A DNA stretch of 64,000 nucleotides from Cytospora piceicola (lineage: Eukaryota > Ascomycota > Sordariomycetes > Diaporthales > Cytosporaceae), in NCBI GenBank assembly GCA_023375675.1, contig JALQBC010000003.1, positions 992,001 through 1,056,000 on the forward strand, read 5' to 3'. The notes beneath the pieces were generated by a model, which was not told the origin of the DNA, did no database searches, and saw only the letters and a program-made list of their open reading frames with translations. The translations under genes and the position numbers were made by a program. Every line of letters starts with the position of its first letter. Positions within the stretch are counted from its first letter, which is position 1. Shown here one piece after another: positions 49,401 through 58,748 of this stretch.

Positions 49401-49918
49401 CGACTGCGCTGCTCATGGGCTGCAGCTCGGCGAGCCTGGCGGACGTGGGCGACTTCGAGTGCTACGGCCTGATATGGAGCTACATGCTGGCGGGGTGCCC
49501 GGCCGTGGTGGGCACGCTGTGGGACGTGACGGACAGGGACATCGATCTGTACACGGGGAGGGTGTTTGAGGAGTGGGGCCTGGTCTCGAGGGGGACCTTC
49601 CCTGGGAGGGGGGAGGGCGCGAAGGGGGGCAAGTGCAACGCTGACGACCCCGCCACTGAGGGGAACACGAGGAGGGCGGCACGGGGAGGCTCGCGGAAGA
49701 GGGCCGCAGTGGAAGATGGTGATGGCGGCGGCGGTGGTAGTGGTGGTGGTGGTGGTGGTGGTGGTGGTGGTGACACCGCTTGCGAATACGGCGACGCGTC
49801 CCTGCCGGAGGCTGTGGCTCGGGCGAGGAACGCAGGTATCTGCAAGTTCAAGTACCTGAACGCCGCTGCCGTCTGTGTCTATGGCATCCCGGTGTATGTC
49901 GACCGAGGCGGGCGATGA
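43481..49918 (+). CDS. ESP1: Separase (cohesin-cleaving cysteine protease)
   Basis: Caspase-like endopeptidase (Esp1/Cut1/BimB) that cleaves the cohesin kleisin at anaphase onset. It is a single uninterrupted frame of 2145 aa. The N-terminal about 1600 residues form a helical, TPR-like repeat region, with a disordered Lys/Ala-rich stretch around 1300-1350. The protease domain occupies about 1740-2145. The catalytic dyad is visible: His1954 in LLYMGHGGGAQY and Cys1981 in LLMGCSSASL. GLIWSYMLAGCPAVVGTLWDVTDRDID follows the nucleophile, as in all separases. Between VFEEWGL and the final conserved strand (YLNAAAVCVYGIPVY) lies a variable basic insert of about 80 residues ending in a polyglycine run encoded by a GGT microsatellite. 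Absence of any intron in 6.4 kb is notable beside its split neighbours. Confidence 0.97.
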   Translation: MASLQDQAQQVKIAVASIATCTPTTTVLLKDLLVPKNDDSSTTSTNDPKATKPARATSTRRNGTTSRTNEAKKAAGEVKAELSAKEKAMLATHIINATLKSLGEAAKAPPQATIKEPTGEEDLVRPTARKRIRTTNSTPMTPIQPRPLNRVSTSPDITRKQTKSPSRLTASTDCLSTVECARVAFSALRALQSAGKITLPDMQLETGMSSLVGKLIGLGLTEHAVKELRLLKARLDDLVGFGRDAPKTMSSVSTLKLPGLLAFSEVKTSGQLLNLVISTQTQVLRIMAKLKRPVETEGILPLLRPNSPSSPTNLLLQSAGSSEAEKAKAARQLETLSQLLITLAPSTSSSEDETASEPKLCISPISALELQAIALQTRLSWWKLVGHKADVDKEILSPFSKCMVAYVRRTQKIQSSDYKSCLALFDNIQGQIASQNLGCSRSSKSPLANVCQTLAKLAREAGDYSDAISWTERFSQMVDRSRDSAAKCCATSALLLAYRLKMPWMYPVQDPQIKEVLEGLQGPLRGDSSELDELLDGLIMALKSAVKVLFGDMRDGEGNKYQPPTDISGLLESLILQLPRFCLRWLGKRPSSSDDTKGLLRYEQRRTVLVKSAPQILDSALLLAKTNIGEKGMAWEKLDVLLHDCLGLLDSLGDLASVDPSSFYHAKISHLYYVQHTNFMNISKRSKADAKENLGLALRAMRRSIDCVKHRSSKERERAQLLYKLERASELYRDTGRSEDSLASLQTLRTILIEDGVLGSVAQALKSLSPRQAWAISQPAESLSWALRCITRTEQVWVDWTLHLEEPERIAALEHRLEFILSKKGAGLGTVGCSNPFVEALLQLCSVEKYPVRRLRILTRLLIANISNTEQLEIVLAHMKELAAISDEANLGEDTGLRGALSHMQALSNSMFSLAQHPPDHEQIERSMFTWQSILERSVDAADLNRRVDDMPGLLEHLQSVADYAQLSNRNSLLLTALQLAFDLGCKAAVQDTALSLQISAALALQLTNVGQSSKAATILEQAKQSVQPGSAPAHEDVARFLLSQAEYFIEIGNIEKADETLAQAKRVSLSMDMSARSRTRRLMLAQASLMYSSVALGRGDAPCALTYARNASRVLFQEWHKLEQQGKMSRSADESATSMNVSVTEVGDKSKAVLSSISGPEAWKLAHPVMRGLLFLSNTYAHLGMYQETVYYAEQAQKVAQAAGSEAYLVECDAWMSTISAKAGKLEDALKGVNEVKTRLGGDDYSSKLIGLCCQLSNIYRELGDFESETVMIETAEAMVKSMAGHLEIKDGVPEVHADTATENKAMRIAARTTTTMARKMRAPATKVAPKKATAADPAPVLPESAEPEDAHLALLKASVIVEKASSLIHQKDWTGAWEVLQELHQSSTVATHVLSELVTTAKSLLGQSMDQMSNDAVYSVIQESTLSFPSVSSTSMSDKWSGRFSMITASPPPKLAAAPISREIAPQGYLENLREAREHLLEAHTLASVMGDGREIHRILGMLQTVVILLSAASPSPRKAGVIGHPGYATCSIEMARNLTWRREYKALLTEKTSGRDGLEWPEEMRPEEDRRTSLNPVVDMSKFQREFIDIIPQEWSVISISLTDNKHDLCISKLQTGQIPFVIRLPLERASSRDADNEVFNFQQGRTELVDIIKQANASCHTKRDFSVKGARTAWWAEREALDLRLKELLVRIEEVWLGGFKGIFSQHQRHPDLLAKFQESFHNILEKHLPSRRQVRGKTQATSTKVALDWRILELFIGLGGEKDTECDFDEMLNDLLYFVVDILQFHGELNAYDEIDFDSMVVETTDALHSYHADASSFRGSETRSHTVLVLDKALHTFPWESLPCLQGLAVSRVPSLACLRRLILEQQGPSRGASESDFSGRPAGHHVSINSGTYMLNTSGDLKTTQATFESPLSTLDSSWKRIIKKAPTEAEFETALSSSDILLYMGHGGGAQYIRNRTIRRLDKCRATALLMGCSSASLADVGDFECYGLIWSYMLAGCPAVVGTLWDVTDRDIDLYTGRVFEEWGLVSRGTFPGRGEGAKGGKCNADDPATEGNTRRAARGGSRKRAAVEDGDGGGGGSGGGGGGGGGGDTACEYGDASLPEAVARARNAGICKFKYLNAAAVCVYGIPVYVDRGGR
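49725..49772 (+). repeat. GGT/GGC microsatellite within separase
   Basis: In-frame GGC/GGT units coding for glycine with one serine, inside the variable insert of the separase protease domain. Slippage here would change glycine number without breaking the frame. Confidence 0.9.
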
Positions 49919-51113
49919 GCAGGGGAGCAAATCACCTGTGGTGCCCAAGCGAGGGCAGCCTCATAATGACTGGATAGAGATTGTGTTGGGTAGAAGAGCG
50001 GGGGCTGTCGCTCCAAGCGAGCCTTTTCTTTCTGCATGTACGAGAGTGCGGTATCACGAGAAATGCATTGGGAAAAGAGCCAGGCGTTATATGGTTGGTT
50101 TGTGCCACAGGCAGGGAGGGTCCTCATAGGTTATTTCGGACCGCATGAATATCTGATAGATGACGAGAACGCATGATGTTGGTGTTGGTAGCGACCTTTA
50201 GACTGGATTGTTATGAATTTTCTTTTCCTTTCCATATTCACCGCCGTATGGATCAGTGCGTCGTCTGGCACTCAATAGTAACCATGATATCCAGATAGGT
50301 TCTTTATTGACGAATTCGTCCTGAGATCGAGCGGATGGGTGTACTACTGTCACCGTAGACCGGCTGGCCGAGCCGAGCCTTGAGCACAACGAGACATGTC
50401 AGACACGGCGACAGTAATACGTGTAGACAGAGCCTTCCGCTGTCGTTCATCCATCAGGCCCCAGATAGAGATCCGATCTGTGTCCAGCAGATATCTCTTG
50501 TCCCGACGCCGCGACTGAGACAATTTTACGCGGGCTTTGCATCTGCCATACCATGGGAGGGTGCTTCGTAGTGGGTTTCACACCGTTTCCCTTTGGGTCC
50601 CTGCAGAGGGACAAAGTTTCTGCTGTTTTGTTCCTTTGGCTCGTCCAACGTGTTGTGTTGGGTTCAATTGTCATCGATGGGATGGGTGTACATACCTAGG
50701 TACACCCAAGCTCACCGTTGGACCGGGGGGAGGGGGTATCATGACATGTCCTCCTGCTTGCCTGGCTTAGGACGAAGAGTTCATCTTGTGATTCAAACAC
50801 ATCCAGCCAAGTTGGTTCCAATGCTCTGGAAGCACCCCACTCGATATGAAGGAGAGCAACGAACGAGGCTGGGCGTGACGAGAGACTATTGGTGCGTTGC
50901 CTCTCCCATTCATTTCTTCGACCAGTCTAGATAAGAAGGGTTGGTTGTTACAGGCCATCAATTCAGCGCGCAATAGCCTTTCTAACAGTGTGAACAACAA
51001 GCCAGGGTCCAGCTAGGGGTTGGAAGTGCACAGAGTGAGCTATATCGATACTGAACCAAGGTCTGATCGTGTCGCTGCGTCGCTACTGAAGCATCATCTC
51101 ACAGCTAGGTCTA

Positions 51114-51149
51114 CTTACCAAGTAAGACACCAACACTTTACTTGGTAAG
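51114..51149. repeat. 12-bp perfect inverted repeat
   Basis: Arms CTTACCAAGTAA (51114-51125) and TTACTTGGTAAG (51138-51149) are exact reverse complements separated by 12 nt. Each arm is itself nearly palindromic (CTTAC-CAA-GTAAG). No gene is adjacent. Confidence 0.8.
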
Positions 51150-52683
51150 AATGTTTTCATTTTGGTCGTAGGCAGATCAAGTAAGACAAGGCTCGTGTCC
51201 ACACGATATCAAAGGCCTGCTTCGCTACAATATCAGTCTCGCATGAATCCCTATCCGAGAAATCTGACCAGCGGCCTGTCACGATCACCTCGCTGGGTAA
51301 CGTGGCGAGTGGCTGCAGAAGATCGACCGCCAGGCCTGACGTTGTGCACCAGAAGGACTGCACATGTTCGAAAGCCCCCTCTACCAGTCACTCGGTCTGG
51401 TCTCGGCCCCTTGTCTCGGCTACCGCGTCCCCTCTTGTAGCTAGGCCTGGGTGCTGATCAGGATCACGCTGTGTGATGCCCCCCCAGGGCGCGGCGGCCC
51501 AACGCAGCTCGCCTCCCGTCCTCGCTTCGGGTTCCAGGAGAGAAGGCTGAGAGCCCTGCAGTTTGCACCCTGTTCAGATGTTGACCACGGCTTGCGGTGT
51601 GACAAGACAGTCTGCTGAGGCGCGGGGTGGAGGTCGTGCGCGCGCGCTGCCTACCCTAGGGTAGCTTAGGCACGCTGCTCCCTCTCGAGGCCGTCGACTC
51701 AACGGCCGTTAGCTCCGCATCGAGACAGGCAACGGCCCGCTGGTAGAAGCCAGCAGCATGATACGAAATGTCCCATATGTCTTGCCCGGGCAGAAAGACC
51801 ATGTGAAGTCCTCTGGCGCGGGCACAAGTCTTCACCGCGTCTGGGGCTGCAGCAGCTATACTGCAGCTAAAAGCACGAGGACTTTCGGGTGGACGGTGGT
51901 GTGCATGGCTGAGTGCGCTCCAAGTGGCTGACAAACATACTGTGATGTTCGGCCTTGAAATGATTGCAGTCCAATGTTAAGGAGATGGGTGGATAGGATA
52001 GAGACCTGGGGCCAGGAAGAAGTTAGTCTGATACCATGACGATTGAGGGCATATCCAGCGAGAGACGCCTCTATCGAAAGTGGAAAAGGCGGAGAGTTTC
52101 TCAAGCTCCAATCTGCTTGCTTGGCTGCTTGGCTGCTTGACGGTTCGCTGCAGGAGATGCTAGAGACACCAGGCCATGTCAGGCATAGGTGCACAGCATT
52201 AGGTTCAAGTCACCTGCATGCCGTGCCGGGTCTTGGGTGGAAAGTCGCTTGTAGCAGACTGCAGCTTCTGGCAGGTTGCATCGATATAGCTAGCACCCTG
52301 GCTGCCTGACAGGAAGATGATATTCCCAGACTCCATCCATTGTAGTAAAAAGGATAGACACAGCAACCACGGCTGGAATGAAACAAGCAACATTGTTTCA
52401 GGGTTTTTTTTTTCTTTTTTTTCAGCAGGGCCTCGCCGAGATGGGGCCCGAGACACGGGTTGACAGATGGCTGGCTGAATGGGCCGGGATCGTCGGGATG
52501 AGACAGGAAAAGGGGAGTTCTAGAAGCCTTCGACGCCCAAGTTGGTGCTAATGCTGAGGCTTGTTTTACATAGAGAGAGGAAGTGTGGGTGAGGTGAAAC
52601 ATTGAACGGCAGCACCATTAATATAAAACTGGAACTGGCTGGTGGGAAATGCAAGGCCTGGTATGATACCTAGGTAGTCTAGG

Positions 52684-52725
52684 TAGTAATAGTAGTGGTA
52701 GTAGTAGTAGTAGTAGTAGTAGTAA
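52684..52725. repeat. TAG trinucleotide microsatellite
   Basis: Imperfect TAG units that follow directly after a TACCTAGGTA palindrome at 52667. Confidence 0.85.
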
Positions 52726-52920
52726 AAATAATAGTAAAGTAGTACCATGGTACTCATACTCACTCACCTGGGCACCTGGGCAGGTATACAGACACCCTGT
52801 GATACCCACCAGCTTCCATCGCAATCGTCGACGAGGCCGATTGGGAATCTCAAACCGGGTCTTCTATATTCCTGTATTCCCTTGAGAATTGATAATATAC
52901 ATGGACCACATTGCCACACC

Positions 52921-52938
52921 GTCTGTCTGTCTGTCTGT
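52921..52938. repeat. GTCT tetranucleotide repeat, copy 1
   Basis: Four and a half GTCT units in gene-free sequence. Confidence 0.8.
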
Positions 52939-53319
52939 TCTGTGTGTCCGAAGCCCGGCCGGCAACATTGTCCGAGACGACACAGCCTCGAGCTTGGCTG
53001 CGCTGCGCTGCACTGCGCTGCACTGCTCTGTTCTGCACGACTCTTCCTGTCATCCTGGTGTATACTTGAGTAAATAACACATCATACATGTAATTGGCCT
53101 GTCATGATGGACACCTGCAGCATGGAAGGGACTGCATACCGGGGACACAGCGGGAACACAAGACATGCCAGAACAGAAAATGGCGATTGTGGTTAGTCTG
53201 AACTTCTGAAGCGCCCAGTTTCCCAACTGATTTGTGTGTGTATGTGTGTCACAGTGTCTCAGTAGTTCCGGTCACAGCCAATGGCATATCGATGAGGCAT
53301 TGGCTGGCATATCACAAAG

Positions 53320-53340
53320 GTCTGTCTGTCTGTCTGTCTC
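53320..53340. repeat. GTCT tetranucleotide repeat, copy 2
   Basis: Five GTCT units about 400 bp from the first GTCT array. Confidence 0.8.
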
Positions 53341-55046
53341 TTCTCTCTTGGGGTCTGCGCCTGTCTTGGGCATGCCGAGGTCAATTCCGATGTTCCAGTA
53401 TCAGCATGCATCTTGGACTTTACTTAGTACATACCTAGGTAGATATATCCATGGATGTTAGTACATACATGTTAGTACATACATACTTTACATGTTCTCC
53501 CTCTCTCTCCAATTGGAGTCGTCTTACCCCACAATCTTGACCGCCGAAAACGCTCACTCAGGTTCCGTTCCTGGGTCTCCCATCCCATTCTATCCCATCC
53601 TATCCGTTGCATTTGTGGCAGAAGAACTGTGGAGGAAAAGCATCTCTGTCAGGTCTGTCCGGAACCCTGTCCCTGTCTTTTTCCCTGTCCATGTCCATGT
53701 CCATGTCCCTGTTCCATGTCCCTTATTGTCCCTGCTGCACATTTACTTGTTCATTCGTTTGTTCGTTTCGTTCGCTCGTTCGCAGCGGTGCATCGTGCTG
53801 CTGCTGCAGAGGAGCGGGTCTTGGGACGGGGCGCCATGGCGGGCTGAGTGGAGAACCCCAGCTCAGTCGACAGTGGAGCGCCCACACACCAACTCAACTC
53901 GGAGATCCAACCAGATTCACCCCATTCATTCATCCAGTTCCATCCATATCCATCCAATGTTCCCTCCCATCTGCCTCTGCTCCATACACACAGCACAGCA
54001 CAGCACAGCACATTGGGTTACTATTCTTCTTTGCTTTTCTCCAGAATCCTCGGTCACTTCGCCTGCCAGGTTCCCCATTCACATTCAGGACATTCCAATT
54101 CCCTTGCTTCCGGGCCTTTTTCCCAACCGACACATCATTTTCAACCAGTCTGAATACCTCCTGTAGGTAGGTATCTATCTACCTTTCTTTACCTTGTTGC
54201 ACCTCCGTCCCCCGCAATGCGGAGCTTTTCACAGGCGCATTGAATTCGAGCCGACCAAGGTGCACCTAGGCTGAGCACGAGACGCATCACAGAGGTGGCT
54301 GACATATACGAGATATAGCATGGGCTACTTAGGTACCCATCCATCTATGTACATAACATAATATCTTTCATCTTCTGCTCTCCGTCCCCCCCACCCCCCT
54401 CACCTTCCCCCCCAACCGGCATTAGCACCACCAGCGCATGACGATTATCGGCGGCCCGTCTGGGCAGCACACAACCACCAGGCACTTCTCGGAACACCAA
54501 ACTCAACTGGGCAAGAATTGGCAACATCACAAACACAGTACACCAGATTTGGTACAGACGCCCCGATCTTCGTCGCAGTCCCGCCCTAACAGATTCGAAT
54601 TGAATTCTCCGGGGACGTCCCGACTCGACCCAGACCCCAACCTCGTTGTACCTGTCACATCTCAGACCGGCCACCCCCCCCCCTCCAAAAGCACGCGGTT
54701 GATGATCACTTGCTGTATTTGACACAAGCACTCTTCTGCATTAGCGATAGCCATGTCAAGGGCTCAAACCCAGATCGATATCAAACCCCTCTCTGCTAAT
54801 TTGCACCTGAACCTTTCCCACCCTGTTGGATCCGGACACGACCCAGACTTACACGCCTATTCCTTGGATCATCCCCACAACAAGATTCTGCGTGCGACCG
54901 GTAACCACCATAGTCTCTTGGACACAATACAGTCTGTTGGTGATTCCTCTCTGCCTTGTGACCAGGGGCTTGAAGGAGGATTGCCCATCGGCCTTCTCTC
55001 GGCGGTGCCTGCGCCGGGGTTGTTGAACAGTCAACAATAGCACTTT

Positions 55047-58000
55047 ATGCCATCAACCATGGCAGACACAATGCCAGCAGAGCCGTCAATCACAGCTCAC
55101 GTCCCAGACTTTGGAGTTGTTGACTTTACGCAAGGGGAACCAACCATGGACGGCTCCGAGGACGGAAGCCCAGGAGGCCATCCACATGGAAACTCACTCG
55201 AGGATCTTGTTTCGGACGAGTTTGGCCTGATATCCACTATTTCCATGGACGGCACAGATTCGGGAGGGAAATCAAAGGAGGACAAGACGGACGCCGCACC
55301 ACCCTGGAGTGAACTGAAAACCAAGGCTGGCAAGGAGCGCAAGAGGTTACCCCTGGCCTGCATCGCCTGTCGAAGGAAGAAGATTCGCTGCTCGGGAGAG
55401 AAGCCGGCATGCAAGCACTGTCTCCGCTCTCGGATACCTTGCGTGTACAAAGTGACGGCACGGAAAGCCGCTCCCCGGACCGACTATATGGCCATGCTGG
55501 ACAAGCGACTGAAGAGGATGGAGGAGCGCATCATCAAGGTCGTCCCAAAGAATGAGCAGGACGCCATCTCGTCGTCCGTCCCGCGTGCAGTGGTGAAGCC
55601 TGCCATACCAGGAGCGCTGCCTCCGGGGAAGGGCAATTCGCGGAAACGGGGAGCGGACGAGGCTTTCGGGCATGAGCTCGATCATTGGGCAAAGGCGCCT
55701 GCAAAGCCGAGTCTGGAAAGCCCTACTCTTCCGAGCTCGTTGACGATGGTCCAGGAATCCGAGGAGAGCAAACTCTTGCACGAAGGAGCGGAGACCCTGC
55801 CCTCCAGAGAGATCCAGGAACATCTCGCAGAGGTGTTCTTCGAGAACGTGTACGGGCAGGCATATCATATCCTTCACAAGCCAAGTTATATGAGGAAGCT
55901 TAGGTATGTTCCACTGAACCGCAATACTCATCTTGGATAAACGTCTGACCAGCCATGTAGAGCCCGCACATTGCCACCCGTTCTCATCCTCTCTGTCTGC
56001 GCCATGTCTGCACGGTTCTCGAACCATCCCAAGCTGAGCACCACACCTGCTTTTTTACGGGGCGAAGAATGGGCATCAGTCGCTAGGGACATAGTGACGA
56101 AAAGATACGAATGGCCAAATATCACTATCCTAACATGCCTTCTGATACTGGGGCTCCACGAGTTCGCTACCTGCCATGGAGGGCGCAGCTGGTCTCTTGG
56201 TGGACAGGCGATACGGATGGCATTTGCCCTACAATTGCACAAGGATCTTGGATACGATCCGCTCCGACCAGGCGTTGCACTAAGCTTCACAGATCGTGAG
56301 ATACGTCGGAGGACTATGTGGGCCTGCTTTCTGATGGATCGGTTCAACTCCTCCGGGACTGATCGACCGACCTTCATCAAGGAGGAGACCCTTAGAATAC
56401 CACTACCCATCAGGGAAAAGAATTTCCAGCTGGAAGACATGCCAGGGCTGACAGAAAATCTGCAAGGCGATATTACTGGCTCCATCACGTCTGACGAAAG
56501 CGAGCAAGCAGAGGCAAAGAAGAACATGGGAGTGGCTGCGCATATAATAAAAGCCATAGCTGTGTGGGGCCGTGTGATAAACTACCTGAACCAGGGCGGC
56601 AAGACTTTCGACGACAAGTCGATGTGGGACCCCGATTCCGATTACACGAAGCTCATCAAGCAGGCGGAGGACTTGGCAACGTCGCTGCCCGAATCGTTGG
56701 TATACAGTCCGGATAATCTGCACTTGCATGATACGGAAGGGATGGCGAACCAGTTCCTTTTCCTCCACATCGCGATTCAGCAGAATATCCTGTTCCTCAG
56801 CCGTTTCGCCGTTTCTTCACCGAACGCGAACTCTCTTCAGGACATTCCCAAGTCGTTCGTCACCAAGGCCGGCGCGAAAGCATTCGGGGCGGCAAACCGC
56901 ATCTCCGAGCTTCTCAGAGATGCCGAGTCCTACTTTGTGACCGCCCCTTTTGCGGGCTATTGTGCCTTCCTGTCCAGCACCGTCCATATCTTTGGCATAT
57001 TCTCCGGCAACTCTACCATTGAGGCGACGTCGAAGCGCAATCTAGCCAGCAACGTCAAATTTCTTGCCAAGATGAAGCGCTTCTGGGGCATGTTCCACTT
57101 TATGACAGAGAACTTGCGCGAGCAATACCGCAACTGTGCCGATGCAGCACGACGAGGCAACCTGTCCAGCGGCATCTCCTCTTCTCCAATCTTCCAATAC
57201 GGAGACTGGTTCGATCGATATCCGCACGGCGTCTCGCAGTCCGACTTCGTTGATCCGGCCATATACAAGAATAAGGAGAGGGGGGAAGACGCTGTTCTTG
57301 AGCAGAGGCCGGAGCTGCACACCGTGGAGGAGTTCTTCACAACCATCTCCCCAAGAGAGGCACGGCCAAATTCGATGCCGAGCAGGAGAACAAGGCCACA
57401 GGCCGCCAAGAGGGACAGCATGAGCTCTGCCCGCAGCGACACCCACAGCATCAGCCACCAGCTGGAGTCCATCAGGACAGATCTGGGCCAGGAGCACCTG
57501 CAGCGGCTACCACAGCAGGGCAGGTACACGGGCGTGAGCCTAGGCGGACAGACCAGCGACGCGGCGACCTTCACGCCCTTGAGCGCGGTCACCCACTCCT
57601 CTACCTACCACACCAACATGTCGCCGATAAGCCCCGTGGCCCTCGACCATGGCCACCACTTCGCCAGCTCACACCACGCCCTGTACGGGCACGACCTGCT
57701 CTCGCTCCAGCTCGCGCAGAACGGCATGCTGCCGCACTCGATGCTGGGTCCGTACGCCTCGGCGGGCCTGGACCACACCGCCACGGCCGCCATGATGGAG
57801 GGGCTTCCCGGGTGGGACGCCACCGGCACCACCAGCGAGGGCGGCTCCGGGGACGCGGCTGCCCGGCGCGGAGGTGGTGGTAGTGGTGGCGGGTCGGCGG
57901 ACGGGCCGCACAACAACCCGCACCACACGGTGTTTGGGCACGGGCACGACGCGGGGTCCGCGGCGTGGTTCATGCCGTTCAACATGGAGCCGCCGCCCGA

Positions 58001-58106
58001 GGTGGGCGACATCGGGGGGCTGGCGTCGGCGATCGAGGGGTTCGGGGGCATGTTCGGGAGCGGCGCGGGCGTGCGGGGCGGGGGGATGGGGGGCGGCGGC
58101 CATTGA
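55047..58106 (+). CDS. Zn(II)2Cys6 fungal-specific transcription factor
   Basis: Nuclear regulator of 1000 aa from exons 55047..55903 and 55961..58106; the 57-nt intron (GTATGT, TAG) joins YMRKL to RARTLPP. The binuclear zinc cluster is at residues 105-132 (CIACRRKKIRC, then CKHC and PC), followed by a basic linker and a short coiled coil (DYMAMLDKRLKRMEERI). The fungal-specific regulatory domain spans about 265-650, with the typical GGRSWSLGGQAIRMAFALQLHKDLG and EIRRRTMWACFLMDRF motifs. The last about 200 residues are His/Gly/Ser-rich, ending in a poly-Gly tail, and may be an activation region. The target pathway is not recognisable. ATG at 55059 (MADTMPAEPS) is an alternative start. An in-frame TAG lies two codons before the first ATG. 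Confidence 0.93.
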
Positions 58107-58748
58107 CAACCAAGGAGTACGAGGAGGAAGGGGGTGCGGATCCTAGCAGAGGTGTAGCAGGGCCCCGCGGCTGGGATGTCATGTGTCCACAAGGTGTGGG
58201 TTTTACCTGTGGCAGGTCCTAGCCGGTTTCCGTGTTTGAGCATTGAGAGCGTCGTGGGTATATTTGGGGAACCTTGGAAGTGATTCACCACCGCGTTTGG
58301 AGTTATAGCGGGAGAAGGTCGTTCGCTTTGAGACGAGACGTGGGATGGTGCGAAGAAGAGCAGATACGGATTGGCGCTGCTGCCGATGGGTTACCAACGT
58401 GTATGTAGCGTGGCGTATTGTATTGGAAGATTGTACCGCTTCATATAGGTGTGATGAACTGTGGAAAAGTTTCGTACCATCTACGGCTGCGGTCGTGAGA
58501 CCAGGAAGCATTGTGCACATGTACCAAAATAAAAGACAACTGCTGCTCGTGGGGCCTGAAGGGTAGACGTCCAAGGGCGAGAAACACATTGCGACAGTGC
58601 GGATCAAATTATACAGATAGTGCCAACATTGAACCATATCGGGACGTTACTACTATTACGATCCATCCGTCCGTTACTCGCTACACATTCCAGGTATCGC
58701 CAGCAGCCATCAAGATGGGTTCGAGTGGAAAGCCTCGCTGCTCAAGCC
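58107..58748. other. Intergenic region between convergent transcription factor and KRI1
   Basis: About 640 bp between two 3' ends. AT-rich stretches such as AAAATAAAAG near 58525 could serve polyadenylation. No gene is seen. Confidence 0.6.

Larger units (their letters stand above)
49919..55046. other. Long gene-free region upstream of the Zn2Cys6 factor
   Basis: About 5.1 kb without a convincing gene. It contains three TACCTAGGTA copies (50693, 52667, 53432), an inverted repeat (51114-51149), TAG and GTCT microsatellites, CTGCGCTGCACTG-type repeats near 52993 and CCATGT repeats near 53690. From about 53480 the plus strand is strongly pyrimidine-rich, which keeps several frames open at once and suggests a long promoter or leader. 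A reading frame of 95 codons ends just before 55047 (see findings). Translated frames show no domain. Confidence 0.6.

Noticed and set aside
52130..52230. GGTTCAAGTC box-B-like sequence suggesting a tRNA
   Set aside because: No matching A box at the right distance and the flanks do not fold into a cloverleaf by inspection.
53492..54170. Two overlapping plus-strand frames of about 190-225 codons
   Set aside because: Both are open because the strand is pyrimidine-rich and repeat-laden; sequences are Ser/Pro/His runs without a domain. More likely promoter or leader of the Zn2Cys6 gene.
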